Shown here: one piece after another, positions 21,165 to 32,750 of the stretch
Numbering within the stretch: the first letter of the stretch is position 1
Layout of the letters: each line of letters starts with the position of its first letter
Source: Hysterangium stoloniferum
Lineage: Eukaryota; Basidiomycota; Agaricomycetes; Hysterangiales; Hysterangiaceae
Assembly: GCA_015178975.1 (NCBI GenBank)
Contig: WHVD01000081.1
Coordinates: 329,773 to 393,772, forward strand
DNA length: 64,000 nucleotides
Direction of reading: 5' to 3'
Program-made: the position numbers and the translations under genes
Notes under the pieces: model-generated
What the model saw: only the letters and a program-made list of their open reading frames with translations
Databases searched by the model: none
Told to the model about the DNA's origin: nothing

Positions 21165-22641
21165 TCAGAGAGATGATAGTGGTCCAGGTTTGAGTGGGTA
21201 AGCTGTGTGAAAGTCAGTAATGATTTCTGTGGCATTACTGAGTTCCATGGCCAAAATCCATGAGGTTTCTTCATTGGTGCCCTTGCAACCCACCCACTTG
21301 ACCAAGTAAAGCAGTTTACAAGTGTGTTGACGCTTATCAACTTTCAAATCTAAAATTTGCGAGATTTCAAACTCGGGTTCTCCATCAATGATGACTGGAG
21401 GGGGCGGAGATTGCACGTGATCTGGGATAGTGTTAGCAGTACAAGGTTCTAACATAGAAACATGAAATACCAGGCGTACCGCGTGCATGCTATCCAGAAG
21501 CTGTAGGGTCCAAGAGACTGAACCTACTTGTGCGATTATTTCAAAAGGACCTAAATATTTTTTCAGCAAGCTTTTTTGATGGATAGGTAGTCCTAAAGAA
21601 TTGAGCTTTGACAAAAACACGGTCACCAATTTTGAAGTTGGGTGGTGGGATCCGGTGTCTGTCCACTGAAAGTTGGTATTGCTCTTGGGCAGACTTTATT
21701 GCAGTCCAGAGTTCCTTGTGGAGCTCATGGAGGTCCATGGTGAACTCTTGAGTGCAAGCAGAGGTCAGATTTTGTTCTGGATGTACTGTAATATTTGGAT
21801 TGTATCCTTTATTTGCAAAGAATGGGGAAATGCCAGTAGTGGCCGAAGGTGCATTGTTGTAAGCAAATTCTGCAAGTGGTAATAAGGATTTCCAATTGAC
21901 CTGTTGGTAATTGCAATATACAGTACACGGAGATATTGTTCCAATGTCTGGTTGACACATTCGGTTTGTCCATCACCTTCCGGGTGATGTCTGGACATGA
22001 AATGTAATTTCATGTCCAAGGATTTCCCGAGGGATCTAAAGAAGTGAGACACAAACTCTGATCCTCAATCGGAAGTTATGTGGGACGGAACTCCATGCTT
22101 GGAAAATACATGAATAATAAAAAGTTCTACTAACTGCACGGATGTAATTGTATCATGTGTAGGGATGAATATACCTTGTTTTGAGAATCTGTCAACAATG
22201 ACTAGAATGGTGGAAAAGCCTTCAGAGTCCGGTAGGTGTTCAATGAAATCCATAGAGATAGAATTCCATTGGTGTTCCGGTACCGGGAGTTGTTTCAAAG
22301 GGCCGTATGGCTTGTGTCGCTGAGATTTCGAGCGGGGACAAGTAGTGCAAGATTTACAATAGTGCTTAACGAATCCATGGAGTCTGGGCCAAGTATATTC
22401 TCTGAGTTTTGTTGTGCCTGAAATGTCCTGAAAGTGGATGATCATGTTTGTATTGAAGGATCCTGAGGCAGAGGCCATCGGAGTCTGGTACATAGATCCT
22501 ATCGTCAAGTCTAATGAAACCATGCTGATCAAGAGACCACCGGGGTTGACTGGGGTCCACAGGATTGTCAAGATGAGCTTTAGTTATTGGGTCTAGTGGA
22601 ATTGCCGATAGAATATCTTGATGTAACTTCTCGATATCCAT
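21165..22641 (-). pseudogene. G5 integrase and chromodomain, frameshifted
   Basis: Minus-strand segments encode the integrase zinc-binding part (LQYKHDHPLSGHF, CKSCTTCPRSK), the catalytic core (SISMDFIEHL, VPSHITSD, RHHPEGDGQTE) and the C-terminal chromodomain (PVIIDGEPEFEISQILD, KLLYLVKWVGCKG, SWILAMEL). The frame shifts near 22400, 22065 and 21765. Gene order and sequence place it in chromodomain-bearing Ty3/gypsy (chromovirus) elements, which integrate a cDNA copy and may target chromatin through the chromodomain. It is non-functional as it stands. Confidence 0.85.
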
Positions 22642-23045
22642 AATGATAATTCCACGGACAATGGGATGAATGAGGAAAGTTGCACGGACTGATGTGGTAA
22701 GTTACTGATTTGTGAAAATAGGTTTCAGGATATGCAGGTTTACCATGGCATATTTGTTGCTCCCCTCTTTAGGATAGATGTCCTATTGTCTAGTTAAAGT
22801 GTTGGGTTTGCTGCTGAGATGGCTGGGTCAAAAACAGATAATCATATTGGACCAGTGGACCTGCCGATGGGTCAAAAGTTTGGTAGTAGAAAAGTATTCC
22901 AGGTTTTGTGATCTGTTACAACATCAATTGGAGTTCCCGAGCCTTCCAAATAGTGTCACCACACTTTGAAAGCTGAAAAGATTGCCAGGAGTTCCTTATC
23001 ATGAACATCATAGTTGAGCTCTGCTCTGGTAAAGGTCCGGGACAG
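22642..23045 (-). pseudogene. G5 RNase H relic
   Basis: The reverse complement of 22940-23030 resembles the G1 RNase H segment containing ELNYDVHDKELLAIF, and 22850-22900 resembles VTDHKNLEYF; both have frameshifts and stops. Upstream reverse transcriptase cannot be followed past about 23045. Confidence 0.6.
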
Positions 23046-24840
23046 TCCAAGGATTTAGTGATTCGAGTATGGTCTTCATATTCAGACTACATGTGAGATA
23101 GTAATCTCTTCTCACCGGCGGGGAAGACTTGATAAATACTTCCAGTGCTAATTTCATAATCTTTAATTTTCTCGAAAGTAACCATAATCAATATACAGAC
23201 TGATCTGGTTAACTAAAATTCAGTATCAGTGATAAATAGGGTTGGGGCCCATAACCCAAAGATAATTTAAATATCGCAGCAGTGAAATGAGGCTGAGACT
23301 CGTCGGACTAAAAAATGCAAGTATATGAAGCATTAAAACAGGCTGCATTGGTTGTAACAGAATTAATATGTGGCGGCAGCGTGTCTAACACCTCCAATGT
23401 CGATGGGGCTTTTTGCTTTGGTATTTGAGGATAGGGTTCAGGATCCTGTTGCAGAGGCTTACGATCAGGTTCATTAAAAATGGCAAGTGAGAGAGCTTCT
23501 GGTTCTCAACATCCATGGGCGGTGGTGGAAACTGTGATGCTTCCTCTGGACATTCAAGGTAAATGGCATGGCTGTACTTTCTTGTCTTGTTGCATCGTTG
23601 CATCTTGTATCTCTTTCGGTAAATGGCATGGCTGTCCTTTCTTGTCTTGTTGCATCATTGCATCTTGTATCTCTTTCTAATGCCCCTTCTATGGACTTTA
23701 CACGGGTTTCGACAAGACACGGTAGTCAAATGACAGAGCTTCTGGGACGTTAGTAACTATGAGTAGATGCTGTGACTGCAACAGGACTTTTGGATATTTG
23801 AGTTGAAGGGTATGCTTCCGCCTTCCTGCTTTCTTTTCTCCTTCTCTGGGTGTTTTGTGGATGTCTGCCACCATGGCAGTGAACTAGAAACCTTCCTGGA
23901 CGCTCTTCTGATAGAAATGTTAGGAATATCAGGAAAACCAATGTATCCCATTAGCTTGTGTGTATGGCTGTGTCAGCACTGTTGGATATGTTGGGCGATC
24001 ACCCCAGGATTATTTAGTTTGACCATAAGAAAGATCAAGAAAGATGTCTTCAGAACATCAAAATACTATTTCTCAGCCATAAAGCTGCAGTGTTTAGCAT
24101 GGCTTAGGCTTTGGGCATGCCCTCAACTCGTCAACATACCTTATTGAAGGCGATGCGCGACAAGACTTGGGTAACTACAGAATTAAAGAAAAAATGCTAG
24201 TCAGTTTCAATAGCTTGAATTCAATGCGTTAACTAACACGAACATCCTACGGTTCTGTGACTGCCTTGTCTGTAGGGAACTGCAGGCTGCCCCACTGCTT
24301 GCTGCGGGGTCTAGGTGCCAGCGTCTGCGCAGATATGGGCTGACAGACATCTGCACAGGCTTCATAGTGCTGCATGACCCTGGTGGCAGGCTCTGTGACC
24401 CTTTCTCTGGGATTGCATGCAAAGTGGCCTCAGCCTGATGCATGGGTACACCAGAGGTGATCAGTCCACTGGCTCAAGACTTGAACGATTGAACAGCGAT
24501 CGGGTACCCAATCAGGATTGTCGGATTTTTCAAACACTTCTACCTAGCCCCACTTCAACTTTCTCCACATAGCAGGCCAGTTCTCCATGCAGACCTTTTG
24601 GGTATGTATTCATTTTTTTTGAGTCGTAGATCGTCATATAATATATTTTTTACATTTATTCCCCAACGGTTGGCTATCTAAGTGTGCTGTTGGAAACAAG
24701 TGCAAGAAGGCAATCAATCCTTGAAGTTATAGGAGCAACAAGCTCTTTCTTAAATTGTTGTTTGAGAACTTGGAGGACTGAGGAGGCCATCCTTGGGATA
24801 TCATACTTTGCATTACTCTCAGAAGAATCTTGAGCTAGGT
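23046..24840. other. No recognised gene; one 60-bp tandem duplication
   Basis: The region holds a plus-strand frame at 23803-24147 (114 codons) and others without recognisable domains. A 60-bp unit beginning 'ggtaaatggcatggctgt' is tandemly duplicated at 23558-23678. I see nothing that identifies a product. Confidence 0.4.
23558..23678. repeat. 60-bp tandem duplication (two copies)
   Basis: Units start at 23558 and 23618 and differ at only a few positions. The length keeps frame, and a plus-strand frame repeats GKWHGC-FLSCCI. Confidence 0.8.
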
Positions 24841-24846
24841 CTAACA

Positions 24847-26780
24847 TCATTTAGGTAATAGGTAAAATACATTAGTTGTATGGAACAGTCTAGTCACACC
24901 CCCCAGTCCGTGCGTCTTCAAGACGGATAAGTAGTTTGTGTTATAACTTGTCGAGACCCCAATAAATGGAGTCGCAAGCAGACATAGGAGTGAATGCACT
25001 TCGTCCATCAAATCATTCAAGCCCCTTGCCAAACACTCCTCCCCAGGCATGTAGACAATCCTGTCAGAAAGGTCCAGGAAGTCGTGTAGAGCAGGGATTG
25101 GGTTATCCTCTCGCACTGCCGTACACGCAATTTCAGGTTCTGGAGACTGAAATTAACTAAGATGAGCCCCTTATTAGCTGCGAGGCACCATCACAATGAA
25201 GGGGTTGGTTTTGGGTTCCAAGTTAGCATTCTGATGGCCAAATCATTTTGAGACGACAGGTCAGCGATGGTGTAACTGTGAATTCACTACAGTATTTCAA
25301 CCCGATGGAAACAATAATATTCATTCTATCAATGTTTTCTGCCATCAATGTGACATCCTGAAATAATGCATCGAGTTTATTTATGATGCATATGAGAGAT
25401 GTAGCGAGAAAGGTCGGCACGTGAAATGAATGGATCTTGGTCTGTAAAACGTCAAGCGCGATATCCAATAGAGTTCCATAAATGCTGCGGAGCCAAGGAT
25501 CCTGTGTGAAACAGGATGAGAAAATCGCTAGTTGCGGGCAAATCATTTTTTTGTGTCCAGGTTGGTTTCGATCGTATCTGCATATTTCTCATTTCGGCCA
25601 TTCTCCAAAAAACAGCAACGGTAAAACTTACGACGTCATCAGACTTTGAAACAGTTTTTAATCACATTGAGGTCCTCATGTGACAGGCGCTGTGCCTCAT
25701 GCACCTATAATGAAGGAGAAATAGTGAGTAATAATACAATCTGGTAAAGTGGTGAGGGTGGCAGCCGACGGGCTACAGAGATATTCACCAATGTGTGATA
25801 TGAATATTGAGGCGACAGCATAGGAGTCCCGAGGAAATTGCGACCCGACCAGAGCAGTGTAGAGCATAGGAACCATTTTAGCCGGCTCATCCTCGAGAAA
25901 TGCCAAGAAATTGATTACATCTGCCACATGTACTATGATTCTGCCACTCATCGCTTCTTAGCTAGTGCCAATCCGGTATCTACAGGCGTTATACGTATTA
26001 ATGAGAAGCCACTCCCCCCAACCTCGAATTTTACGCGGGTAAGATGGTCTTCATTAAAATGATTTCAGAATGCAATGAATGGCTTTTACCAGAAGCGAAC
26101 ATTCCTCAAGAGATCCACCCCCTGTTTAACGATTCTGCTCAATTGCAGCACAGTTAGCTGTTTTTAAGCAATCTAGTCCTCGTCATTTCATCGCGAGTGA
26201 ACACGAGCGTTCGGGAAACTCTTTGGTACTCTGCCACACGTCGCGTGTATAGCAAGCACTTCCAAAGCAAAATGGATATCTTGGCGCCGTAGAGTAGCGT
26301 CGTCCCGATCCGCTCTAATGCCAGACCACAAAAGTAACCGGGGCCGACTTCGACTTCCGGATTGCGAATAACGGGATTCTTCCAGGCAGCAATAGCGTCT
26401 CTCTCAATGTCGGACATGCCTTGCTCACTTCCTGATGAATCCAGTAAGCCTTGCGGTGGCTCTAGGCAAGTTGGAAAACCACGGCACTAAATGAAAAAAA
26501 AGTCCGACACATTGGAGTCGATACTTGAAAAAAAAGATTAACATACCAGTTGCTGAACCCACGAATCAAGAGCTTGGTTGTTGATTGGTACATGGTCGTC
26601 ACGACCTGGTCTGTGATAACAGAGCCCGTGATCCTCTCTGTTACATGCCCATTGTCTCTGGAGTATATCCTGAAAATGACTTTCAAGTACTGCGATCCGT
26701 TGATATTCCAGGGCAGCAGGCGAGATCAATGGGGGTAGCTCTTCGACAGGGTGCCTAGGTACTACCTCGTGGTCAGACAT
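24847..26780 (-). CDS. Probable multi-exon gene of unknown function
   Basis: The minus strand has a plausible start at 26780 (MSDHEVVPRHPVEELPP). Exon 1 is 26547-26780 (78 codons, ends DSWVQQL), followed by a 60-nt intron (26487-26546, GTATGT...TTTAG) and exon 2 from 26486 to about 26160 (CRGFPTCLEPPQG, MSDIERDAIAAWKNP, LVFTRDEMTRTRLLK). Further open minus-strand segments at 25690-25951 (VADVINFLAFLEDEPAK, then VHEAQRLSHEDL), 25223-25546 and 24847-25116 (LHDFLDLSDRIVYMPGE) may be later exons, but their junctions are unresolved. I recognise no domain. Splice-compatible frames and normal composition argue for a real gene; pseudogene status cannot be excluded. Coordinates give the probable span, not the exons. 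Confidence 0.4.
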
Positions 26781-26849
26781 AAGGAAGGTGAGATATAGAC
26801 AAGAGGCGTGTCCCAAGAATGGAAAGAAAACCTTTGACAAGGTTCATCA

Positions 26850-27440
26850 GGCTTTTTCCATGTTTGTGGGACACTGCTTTGAAATAACACTGGTCTACTA
26901 AGTTACTGCCCCGCATCCACAAGTACTGTTAGCCGAGATGAGATTCAAACCCCAAGCGTTGTAACATAGCGTTATGACAACTGTAAATACAGAAAATAAT
27001 ACATTAATTATAATCAATAACTGAAAAAGAAAAGGCTGTCAAGTATGTACAAAACTGGTTTGGTCGCTTTATCTGAAGATTTCCGTGCATATCAACAAGG
27101 GACTTTGTACTTCGTGTTCATGCAAACATTAATGAGAGCGCCTTGTCTATCTATCTGAACGCTTATGATGAAGCCACATGAAAAATTAATTAGGCCAGTT
27201 CTCTTTCCTGCCAATGTTCATTTGCCTGGAAGCCCACCCTCTGTTGTTTATTAAATCGGACCTAGTTAAGACACCGATTTCATTGACACGGACATCATGA
27301 TCTGAGGCATTTCAATTACGTCATGTTTTCAGGACAATCCTTATACCCCTTTTCTTCCATCTTTATCCCCATCTATATTTTCTATATTCTCACAACCCAT
27401 ACATATTATCGCTACCCATCCTTCTCATATTATCACTATT
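26850..27440. other. No recognised gene
   Basis: No open frame, repeat or RNA that I can support. The right part borders the copia relic and may be its flanking or LTR sequence. Confidence 0.35.
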
Positions 27441-27441
27441 C

Positions 27442-27800
27442 CTATCCTCCGTGACAATAGGCCCACACATGGGAAGAAGGAAATAGACCAACACAATGCG
27501 TATAATAAATGTGTGTCGATGGGGATAATGATTTTGTAAGTATCTGGACGATCATTTCTTTTGTCGAGCGATAATGGATTTGTATGGTGCCATTTTCAAT
27601 TAAATGCCGAATAAAGTGATATTTGACTTCGATGTGTTTCATTCGCTGCAACGGAAATTGATTAGACGTGAAATATCATTCCTTGATTGTTGTCAAAAAT
27701 AGCCATAGGTTCTTCATATATGATATTGAGTGCTTGAAAGAAGTGTCTTATCCACATGACTTCGCAGGGGCTTCTGAAAGTGCCACGGGAAGTTGATTAT
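27442..27800 (-). pseudogene. Ty1/copia RNase H C-terminal relic
   Basis: The minus strand at 27480-27651 reads KHIEVKYHFIRHLIENGTI and then ILTKSLSP, matching the conserved end of copia polyproteins (KHIDI-YHFIRE..., DILTKPL). Just upstream, in another frame, EEPMAIFDNNQG matches the RNase H segment with the catalytic Asp (D-NQGA). The two parts are separated by a frameshift near 27680. This is the only copia-type trace seen in the window. Confidence 0.75.
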
Positions 27801-28083
27801 CTGGATGACCAAGACACAGGTCCCACTCTGTGTATCCTCACGATCCGCTGAAAGATCCCTATCTGAATCTCTCATGTAACGTGATCAATCCGACGAATAA
27901 TCGCGGGCTCACTACCTTCCGAGGGGCCGTACGCAGTATTGGACATTCTTTCATTGAGGACGTCGGAGATAATTATATAGGAAGTTTCATTTCGAGGGAA
28001 CATTATGAAGGAGGAATCCCCGTCCATTCCGCAGAGGGCCGTGAAGAAACCTCTGGTGGGAGGCTTGAAGGCCTTGCTGCACA

Positions 28084-29412
28084 GTAATGTAAGAGGGTGA
28101 TCTGCTGAATATTATCAGTGACCATGCAATTAAAAATATTTATGACACTTGATGAAGTAAAAGAAATGCCCCCAGAAATCGTTGGATACAGTTCACATCT
28201 CAACTCATTTTTCTAAAGATGTATTCAGCATATTAGTAGAGCCACAAGAATATTTGTATTTATTTATTTATAAAGCACCCGCTCACTCAAAATTGTGTGG
28301 AATCATACACATAAATCAATCTGAACCTAGCCATACTTGAGAAGAATACAGTGGGCTATCTAGAGGGTGTATATCAGTCATTTCATGTAGTACCATTGCA
28401 TCCCATTCGCATCACATTAATTATAGAGGGCCAATATAATAGTTGTATCGGACTGAAAGGAAACTTCGGCCTCGAAAGATATTCACTGCATATGATCTGT
28501 ACACTCAGAATGGATGATTAGACTCCTTCCTTAGGCGGGAGCATTCGCGTCTCTACGAAAATTGGACGTCTCAACGTAAATATTCGGGGTTCTTGAGGTT
28601 GAGCTCTGCCGGGATAATGTTCACAGCACACCACCCGAGGAAATGACTGAAGGTTATGTGATTTCAATTGTAATTCTTTAACCGACAATACCAATCGGTT
28701 TATCACTGCAGTAGTACTTACTAGGCTAAATTGATGCTATGCATTCTTGCAATCCGCAAATATATTTGGTGCCGGCACCGCTACTACTGGGGTCCGTCAA
28801 GCGACAGCAGTTTCAACGTGTTTCATAATGTCCAACGATGTTCCACGCTGTAGGAAGTCAGTGCACTTAAATGAAGCAGTCTCATCGAAGGTCACTTTGT
28901 AACAGTGTTCAATCTTTGATTTAAAGCCATTAAGCGGTTGTTGGATGATGCATTTAAGGCATTGAATCTAAGTAGGGCAGATGTCACTTTTTGCGTATTT
29001 TTGCACTTGATTTCAGTTCATATTACTCTTCAAACCAATTCATTAAAATACTAATCACACTGAATACTTTCCACTAATACATTGCATTCACTGAGCATTT
29101 CTACCAAGCTCTTATTCCACCACCAACTACTAATATATCACCACCTATCACCATTATTGTTGTCATCATTGCCACCACTGCCACCTTCACCGGCATCCAC
29201 CGCTGCCACCATCCACCATTCCACCATTGTCACCCTCCACCACCATATACCAGTAAACACGTTCTGAGCAGTCAGAGGTTGTGGGATTATGCTGTTAGGA
29301 TGGGAATGTAAACATGCTGAGCACACCTAGCGATGAGACGATGCTAGACTATGCCATTAATTAGAAGACCAAAATCAAAATGAGAATAAAAACTCACTAT
29401 GTAATAGCATTT
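28084..29412. other. Probable insertion within unit R copy D; no gene recognised
   Basis: Copy B runs continuously through this point ('gctgcatag' to 'ccaacacaaatatc'). No clear ends or duplication were identified. A CCA/CAC-rich imperfect trinucleotide stretch lies at 29110-29250. The other open frames are short and unremarkable. Confidence 0.4.
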
Positions 29413-29724
29413 ACCCCAACACAAATATCCACGTTTGGTGTCTCCCAGAAGGCATATACCCACCTCTTATGGGCCCACATTTCCCCATTTATACTCCAAC
29501 AACCGTCAGATGTGGAACACCTCATGATCTTCATTGATCTCAACAACATCCCTACCACATCTACACCTGCAACCGCAACCGCAACCGCTTCGGCGAGGCC
29601 ACTGCCGATATGCAGTCACATGCTAGATGCCACATAAAATAACATAGAGCCCTAAGTGTCAGAATTTGTAATAGAACACATGTATTGACGACTTACTGGT
29701 AACGAGTTTTCCAAAACAAAATAA

Positions 29725-30108
29725 AGGAACGTTCAGAGAGGAGCTATGAGCTTGCCAAGAATTTAAAGGAGCATTCAGAGAGGAGCGGCTGGTGTAGGCT
29801 TGCCAAGGATTTAAAGAAGTATTCAGAAAAGAGCGGTGGACCTGCCAAGAATCTAGAGGAGCATTCAGACAGGAAGGACGGCTATGCCAAGAATTTAAAA
29901 CACCGTTCAAAGAGAAGCGTCAAGCTTGCGCAGATATTAAGGAGGCATCCAGAAAGGAGTATCAAGCTTGCCCAAACTTTGAGGGAGCATTCAGAGAAGA
30001 TCACCAACTGTGGAAAGAATTTAGAGGAGCACTCAGGGAGGAATGAGCTTACGAAGCATTTAGAGCAGCATTCAAAGAGGAACGCACAGCTCGCCAATGA
30101 TCGAGAGA
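29725..30108 (+). repeat. 42-bp minisatellite with open frames, copy 2
   Basis: About nine units. In one plus frame the repeats read LKEHSERS, LKKYSEKS, LEEHSDRK and LRRHPERS, each followed by an LAK/LAQ-type step. The frame stays open apart from a stop at its end. The pattern keeps hydrophobic and charged positions better than the nucleotides, so it may once have encoded a helical repeat protein. Confidence 0.7.
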
Positions 30109-30813
30109 GCATTTAGGGAACGCCAAGCTTACCAAGAATTTCGATGGGAGTTCGGGGTGGTTGCAGCGGCTATTTGCGCAAGGGGTTTCCATCCTTCACC
30201 ACAAAAGATCAGCTTAGAGTGTCTTATCGAAACCAACTGCCGAAAGAAAATAGAGCTTGGTATGTGACACCCTGACATGCATCAGTCTGCCAGCATCTTC
30301 ATTTTATAGTCGGTGTCTCTAGCCAGGTAGAATTGCAAGTGTCGTCGACACTAAGGTGAGTGTTGAAGAGGAATCACGAAATGCTGACGAAATTCGAATC
30401 GTCATTAGGCAGGCCATAAAGGGAATATTACAGAAAATGGAACGTCCAAGATCCAGCCTCGTAGGAGGGGATTCGGAGGATAGTTGATACTGGACTCCGA
30501 GGCAGATAAGGCTGTCAAAGACGTCAGCCCTCGCATGTTATGAAATGGGTAGGTTGTATACCTGACATGCAGACCCATTCAACAGCCGAGTTGATGATGA
30601 AATACTCAAGACAACTCCAGAGTCAATTAAAGTAGATGCTTTCTGAGAAAATACATCGAGCTTTATAAAAATATTTTAACATCAACCACGGATCTACATA
30701 CCTTTATCTTCTAAAAACCTATTCAACAGCATAAAAAACGGATTGTCTTCCCGGATGGATTTCATTGGGAGGAATCCACTCAGATGGTTATCAACCTGTT
30801 ACCAAAACAATCA

Positions 30814-31765
30814 TCAATCCGCCTTTGTATCGCGTTTTTTCGACACGGCCCTTGCGGGCTTCTTCGCGGCGATTGCTTTGAGGAGCCTGTCTAGCGGGCA
30901 TGCGACGTTGCTTTTGGGTTTGGGTTTGAACGTGGTTCTTGGTGTGGATGGGCCGGGGGAGTCGTCACGGAATAATTTCACTTTCACATCTCGGTTGGGG
31001 AGATGGCGCGTGGATTGTCTTGTATTTACTTCATTGGATGTGCTGGTGTGGGCGGATGTGGAAGACGACAGTCTGTGTAGCACATGTTCGTTAGATCAGC
31101 ACGCTTTTATTTTATTATTATTAAAGATGAATAGAAAACACACCTAGCGTCTAACCCTTTCACAATGGTATCTAACTCAAATTCCAAACCCGACTCATCC
31201 GACTCAGGACTATCCATCTTCGGCACGTCAGAAAGGTCACCACCACCATCCGTTAACCCTAACGGTGACAAATTTCGTTCCTGCTGCGCCTGCGTTGCAG
31301 CCTGAATCTCCGCGTTAGCCTTGAGATGAGTAATAACTGCATGCACTTTAGATGGGGATGGTTGTGCAGAGGCCGCTGGCGGGGGATTTGTCTCGTCGCA
31401 TGCGGCACGTGAATCATTATCGAGTCTACTGGGGAGGATTGCCAGAGGTTTTTACGAGACTTTGTCGTTTGAAGATAATGGACCTGTGCCTTCCTGCTTC
31501 TGGATCACGGAACAAGGTGTAAATTCTGTGTCGACGTCCATGCCATCGTCCAAGAACACATTGGCATCTGGGTCGTGGTCTGCATGGCATGGCGAGGCTC
31601 TATTCGCGCCGATAGGATCTTTTCATGGTCGTCATCAGAACCGGGGCGGCTTACAGCACTAAGTCGGGCGCGTTTACGTGAAGAGCCGTGACGCTTAGTA
31701 CTTGCAGCCTTCTTCGGTACTGTGAAGATGGTTCTGTTCTGACGGTGTTGGAACGACTGCACCAA
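30814..31765 (-). pseudogene. Minus-strand gene of unknown function, decayed
   Basis: Reading the minus strand: VPKKAASTKRHGSSRKRARL (31640-31765), a frameshift near an AAAA run at about 31620, DANVFLDDGMDVDTEFTP (31500-31570), an in-frame TAA at 31452-31454, then a segment with MHAVITHLKANAEIQAA and LSDVPKMDSPESDESGLEFE (31144-31346). A 71-nt intron follows (31073-31143, GTGTGT...CACAG, joining DAR to LSSSTS), then DVKVKLFRDDSPGPSTP and RLLKAIAAKKPARAVSKK (30814-31072). The product would be Ser/Lys-rich and nuclear-looking; I do not recognise the family. It is the best-preserved part of unit R and suggests the repeat descends from a host gene. Confidence 0.5.
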
Positions 31766-32150
31766 TTTTCAATTGGGTCGACTTTACAGGACCTTTCAGA
31801 TTCTGGGGTTGGCCAAGAGGGTGGGTGCGAAGGATGTGAATGCTTGAAAGCCCGCGGCCAGTTGTGAGAACGAGCGTGACACGGTCGATTCGAACTGTTC
31901 GCTTCTTCTAAAAGGGAATCTGCAGGACTGGGAGAAGGGTGATCGGACGCTGTCGCTGATTGGATGGTTCAACGGGGTCCATTGGTGCGAGATTTCAATA
32001 TAGGATTGTTCGTAACGTTTTCACATAATATAAGACTTTCTTGACTCACATAAATTCCAGATATCTTGGTTCAACGCCACTTCGTCATTACCCTTACAGT
32101 ACCTCCAGGTATGCATAGGTTCCATCGTGAGGTGATATAATGTAACTAAC
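31766..32150. other. No recognised gene
   Basis: A plus-strand frame around 31800-31990 is open except for a stop and reads AKRVGAKDVNA and DWEKGDRTLSLIGWFNG. I cannot assign it. It may be upstream sequence of the fungalysin relic or an unrelated fragment. Confidence 0.3.
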
Positions 32151-32159
32151 CCGGAATAG

Positions 32160-32750
32160 GGCCATCAACCCATACACTCATAGCAGCACATTTGGATTAA
32201 GGGAGGGTAAGCTGTGTTATTAGTTTTGATAATAGGCCACTAATTGTATCTCATAACACACTGTTAGGTAGTTGTCTGATACCAGTGCCATAAACGTTGA
32301 AATAATTCTATGTCAGACATTGGGGAAATTTGGGCGACTATTTTGCACGATGTACACGCTGCAATTGTACAGTCAAGGTAGGTTTTTAAAACCGTTCGCT
32401 TGTTATTTCATTGACATCCCATCTCATCTAGGGGGTTCTCATCCACGGCAAGAACAGATCCCACGTACGGCTTGTCATCTTTACTGGAATACCCCTCTAA
32501 TTTCTGATAAATATAGTCCCGTCCTAGGAAATGTAATTTTCTTGCATCTTCTAACTGATGCGTTGCCTTTGCAAGGCTAACCCAACCTGTAGGTGGCGCA
32601 ATGCATATCGGCAGCCAATATTTGACCTTGAATTGTCCTCAGTCTTAACGGTGCGTAATGCTTTGATCCAAGCAGAGTTGAACAGGTACGATGGCAGCAA
32701 CAGATGTATTATCTGGAGGATACGTTGTGTTTCTATCATTCTATATTTTC
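32160..32750 (+). pseudogene. Fungalysin (M36 metalloprotease) C-terminal fragment
   Basis: Exon-like segments encode AINPYTHSS (32160-32190), MSDIGEIWATILHDVHAAIV (32310-32370), then after a 54-nt intron (32378-32431) GFSSTARTDPTYGLSS, then GNVIFLHLLTDALPLQ (32520-32573), and after an approximately 55-nt intron (GTAGGT...CTCAG) LTVRNALIQAELNRYDGSN and CIIWRI (32645-32725). These match the C-terminal region of secreted fungalysin proteases (NPYTYSS, GEVWA-LHNVYA, NPTF--RDA-IQAD-NRYGG). The HEXXH zinc-binding motif lies upstream in the family and is not present here. A frameshift near 32573 and a TGA at about 32502 show it is a dead fragment. Confidence 0.75.

Larger units (their letters stand above)
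18165..23045 (-). mobile_element. G5: old Ty3/gypsy chromodomain retrotransposon, 5' part missing
   Basis: In minus-strand order it has decayed RNase H (about 22700-23040), integrase (21541-22641), chromodomain (21165-21480), an antisense accessory gene (20041-20935, plus strand), a polypurine tract (19813-19830 as its complement) and the 3' LTR (18165-19812), which itself holds a nested LTR. gag, protease and the 5' LTR were not found, so the element is truncated near 23045. It inserted into a KDZ transposase at 18164. It is clearly more diverged than G1 and G2. Confidence 0.8.
27890..31000. repeat. Unit R, copy D, interrupted
   Basis: 27905-28085 matches 3460-3620, and 29410-31000 matches 3640-5390 and 1061-1960, including the 42-bp array. 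Between them, 28084-29412 has no counterpart in copy B and is a probable insertion of about 1.3 kb. At its right end copy D continues into a longer minus-strand gene (30814-31765) that copies A and B lack. Confidence 0.65.

Noticed and set aside
24207-24443. Cys-containing frames near 24240-24430 on both strands
   Set aside because: No recognisable domain or splice-supported extension; could not be told apart from chance.
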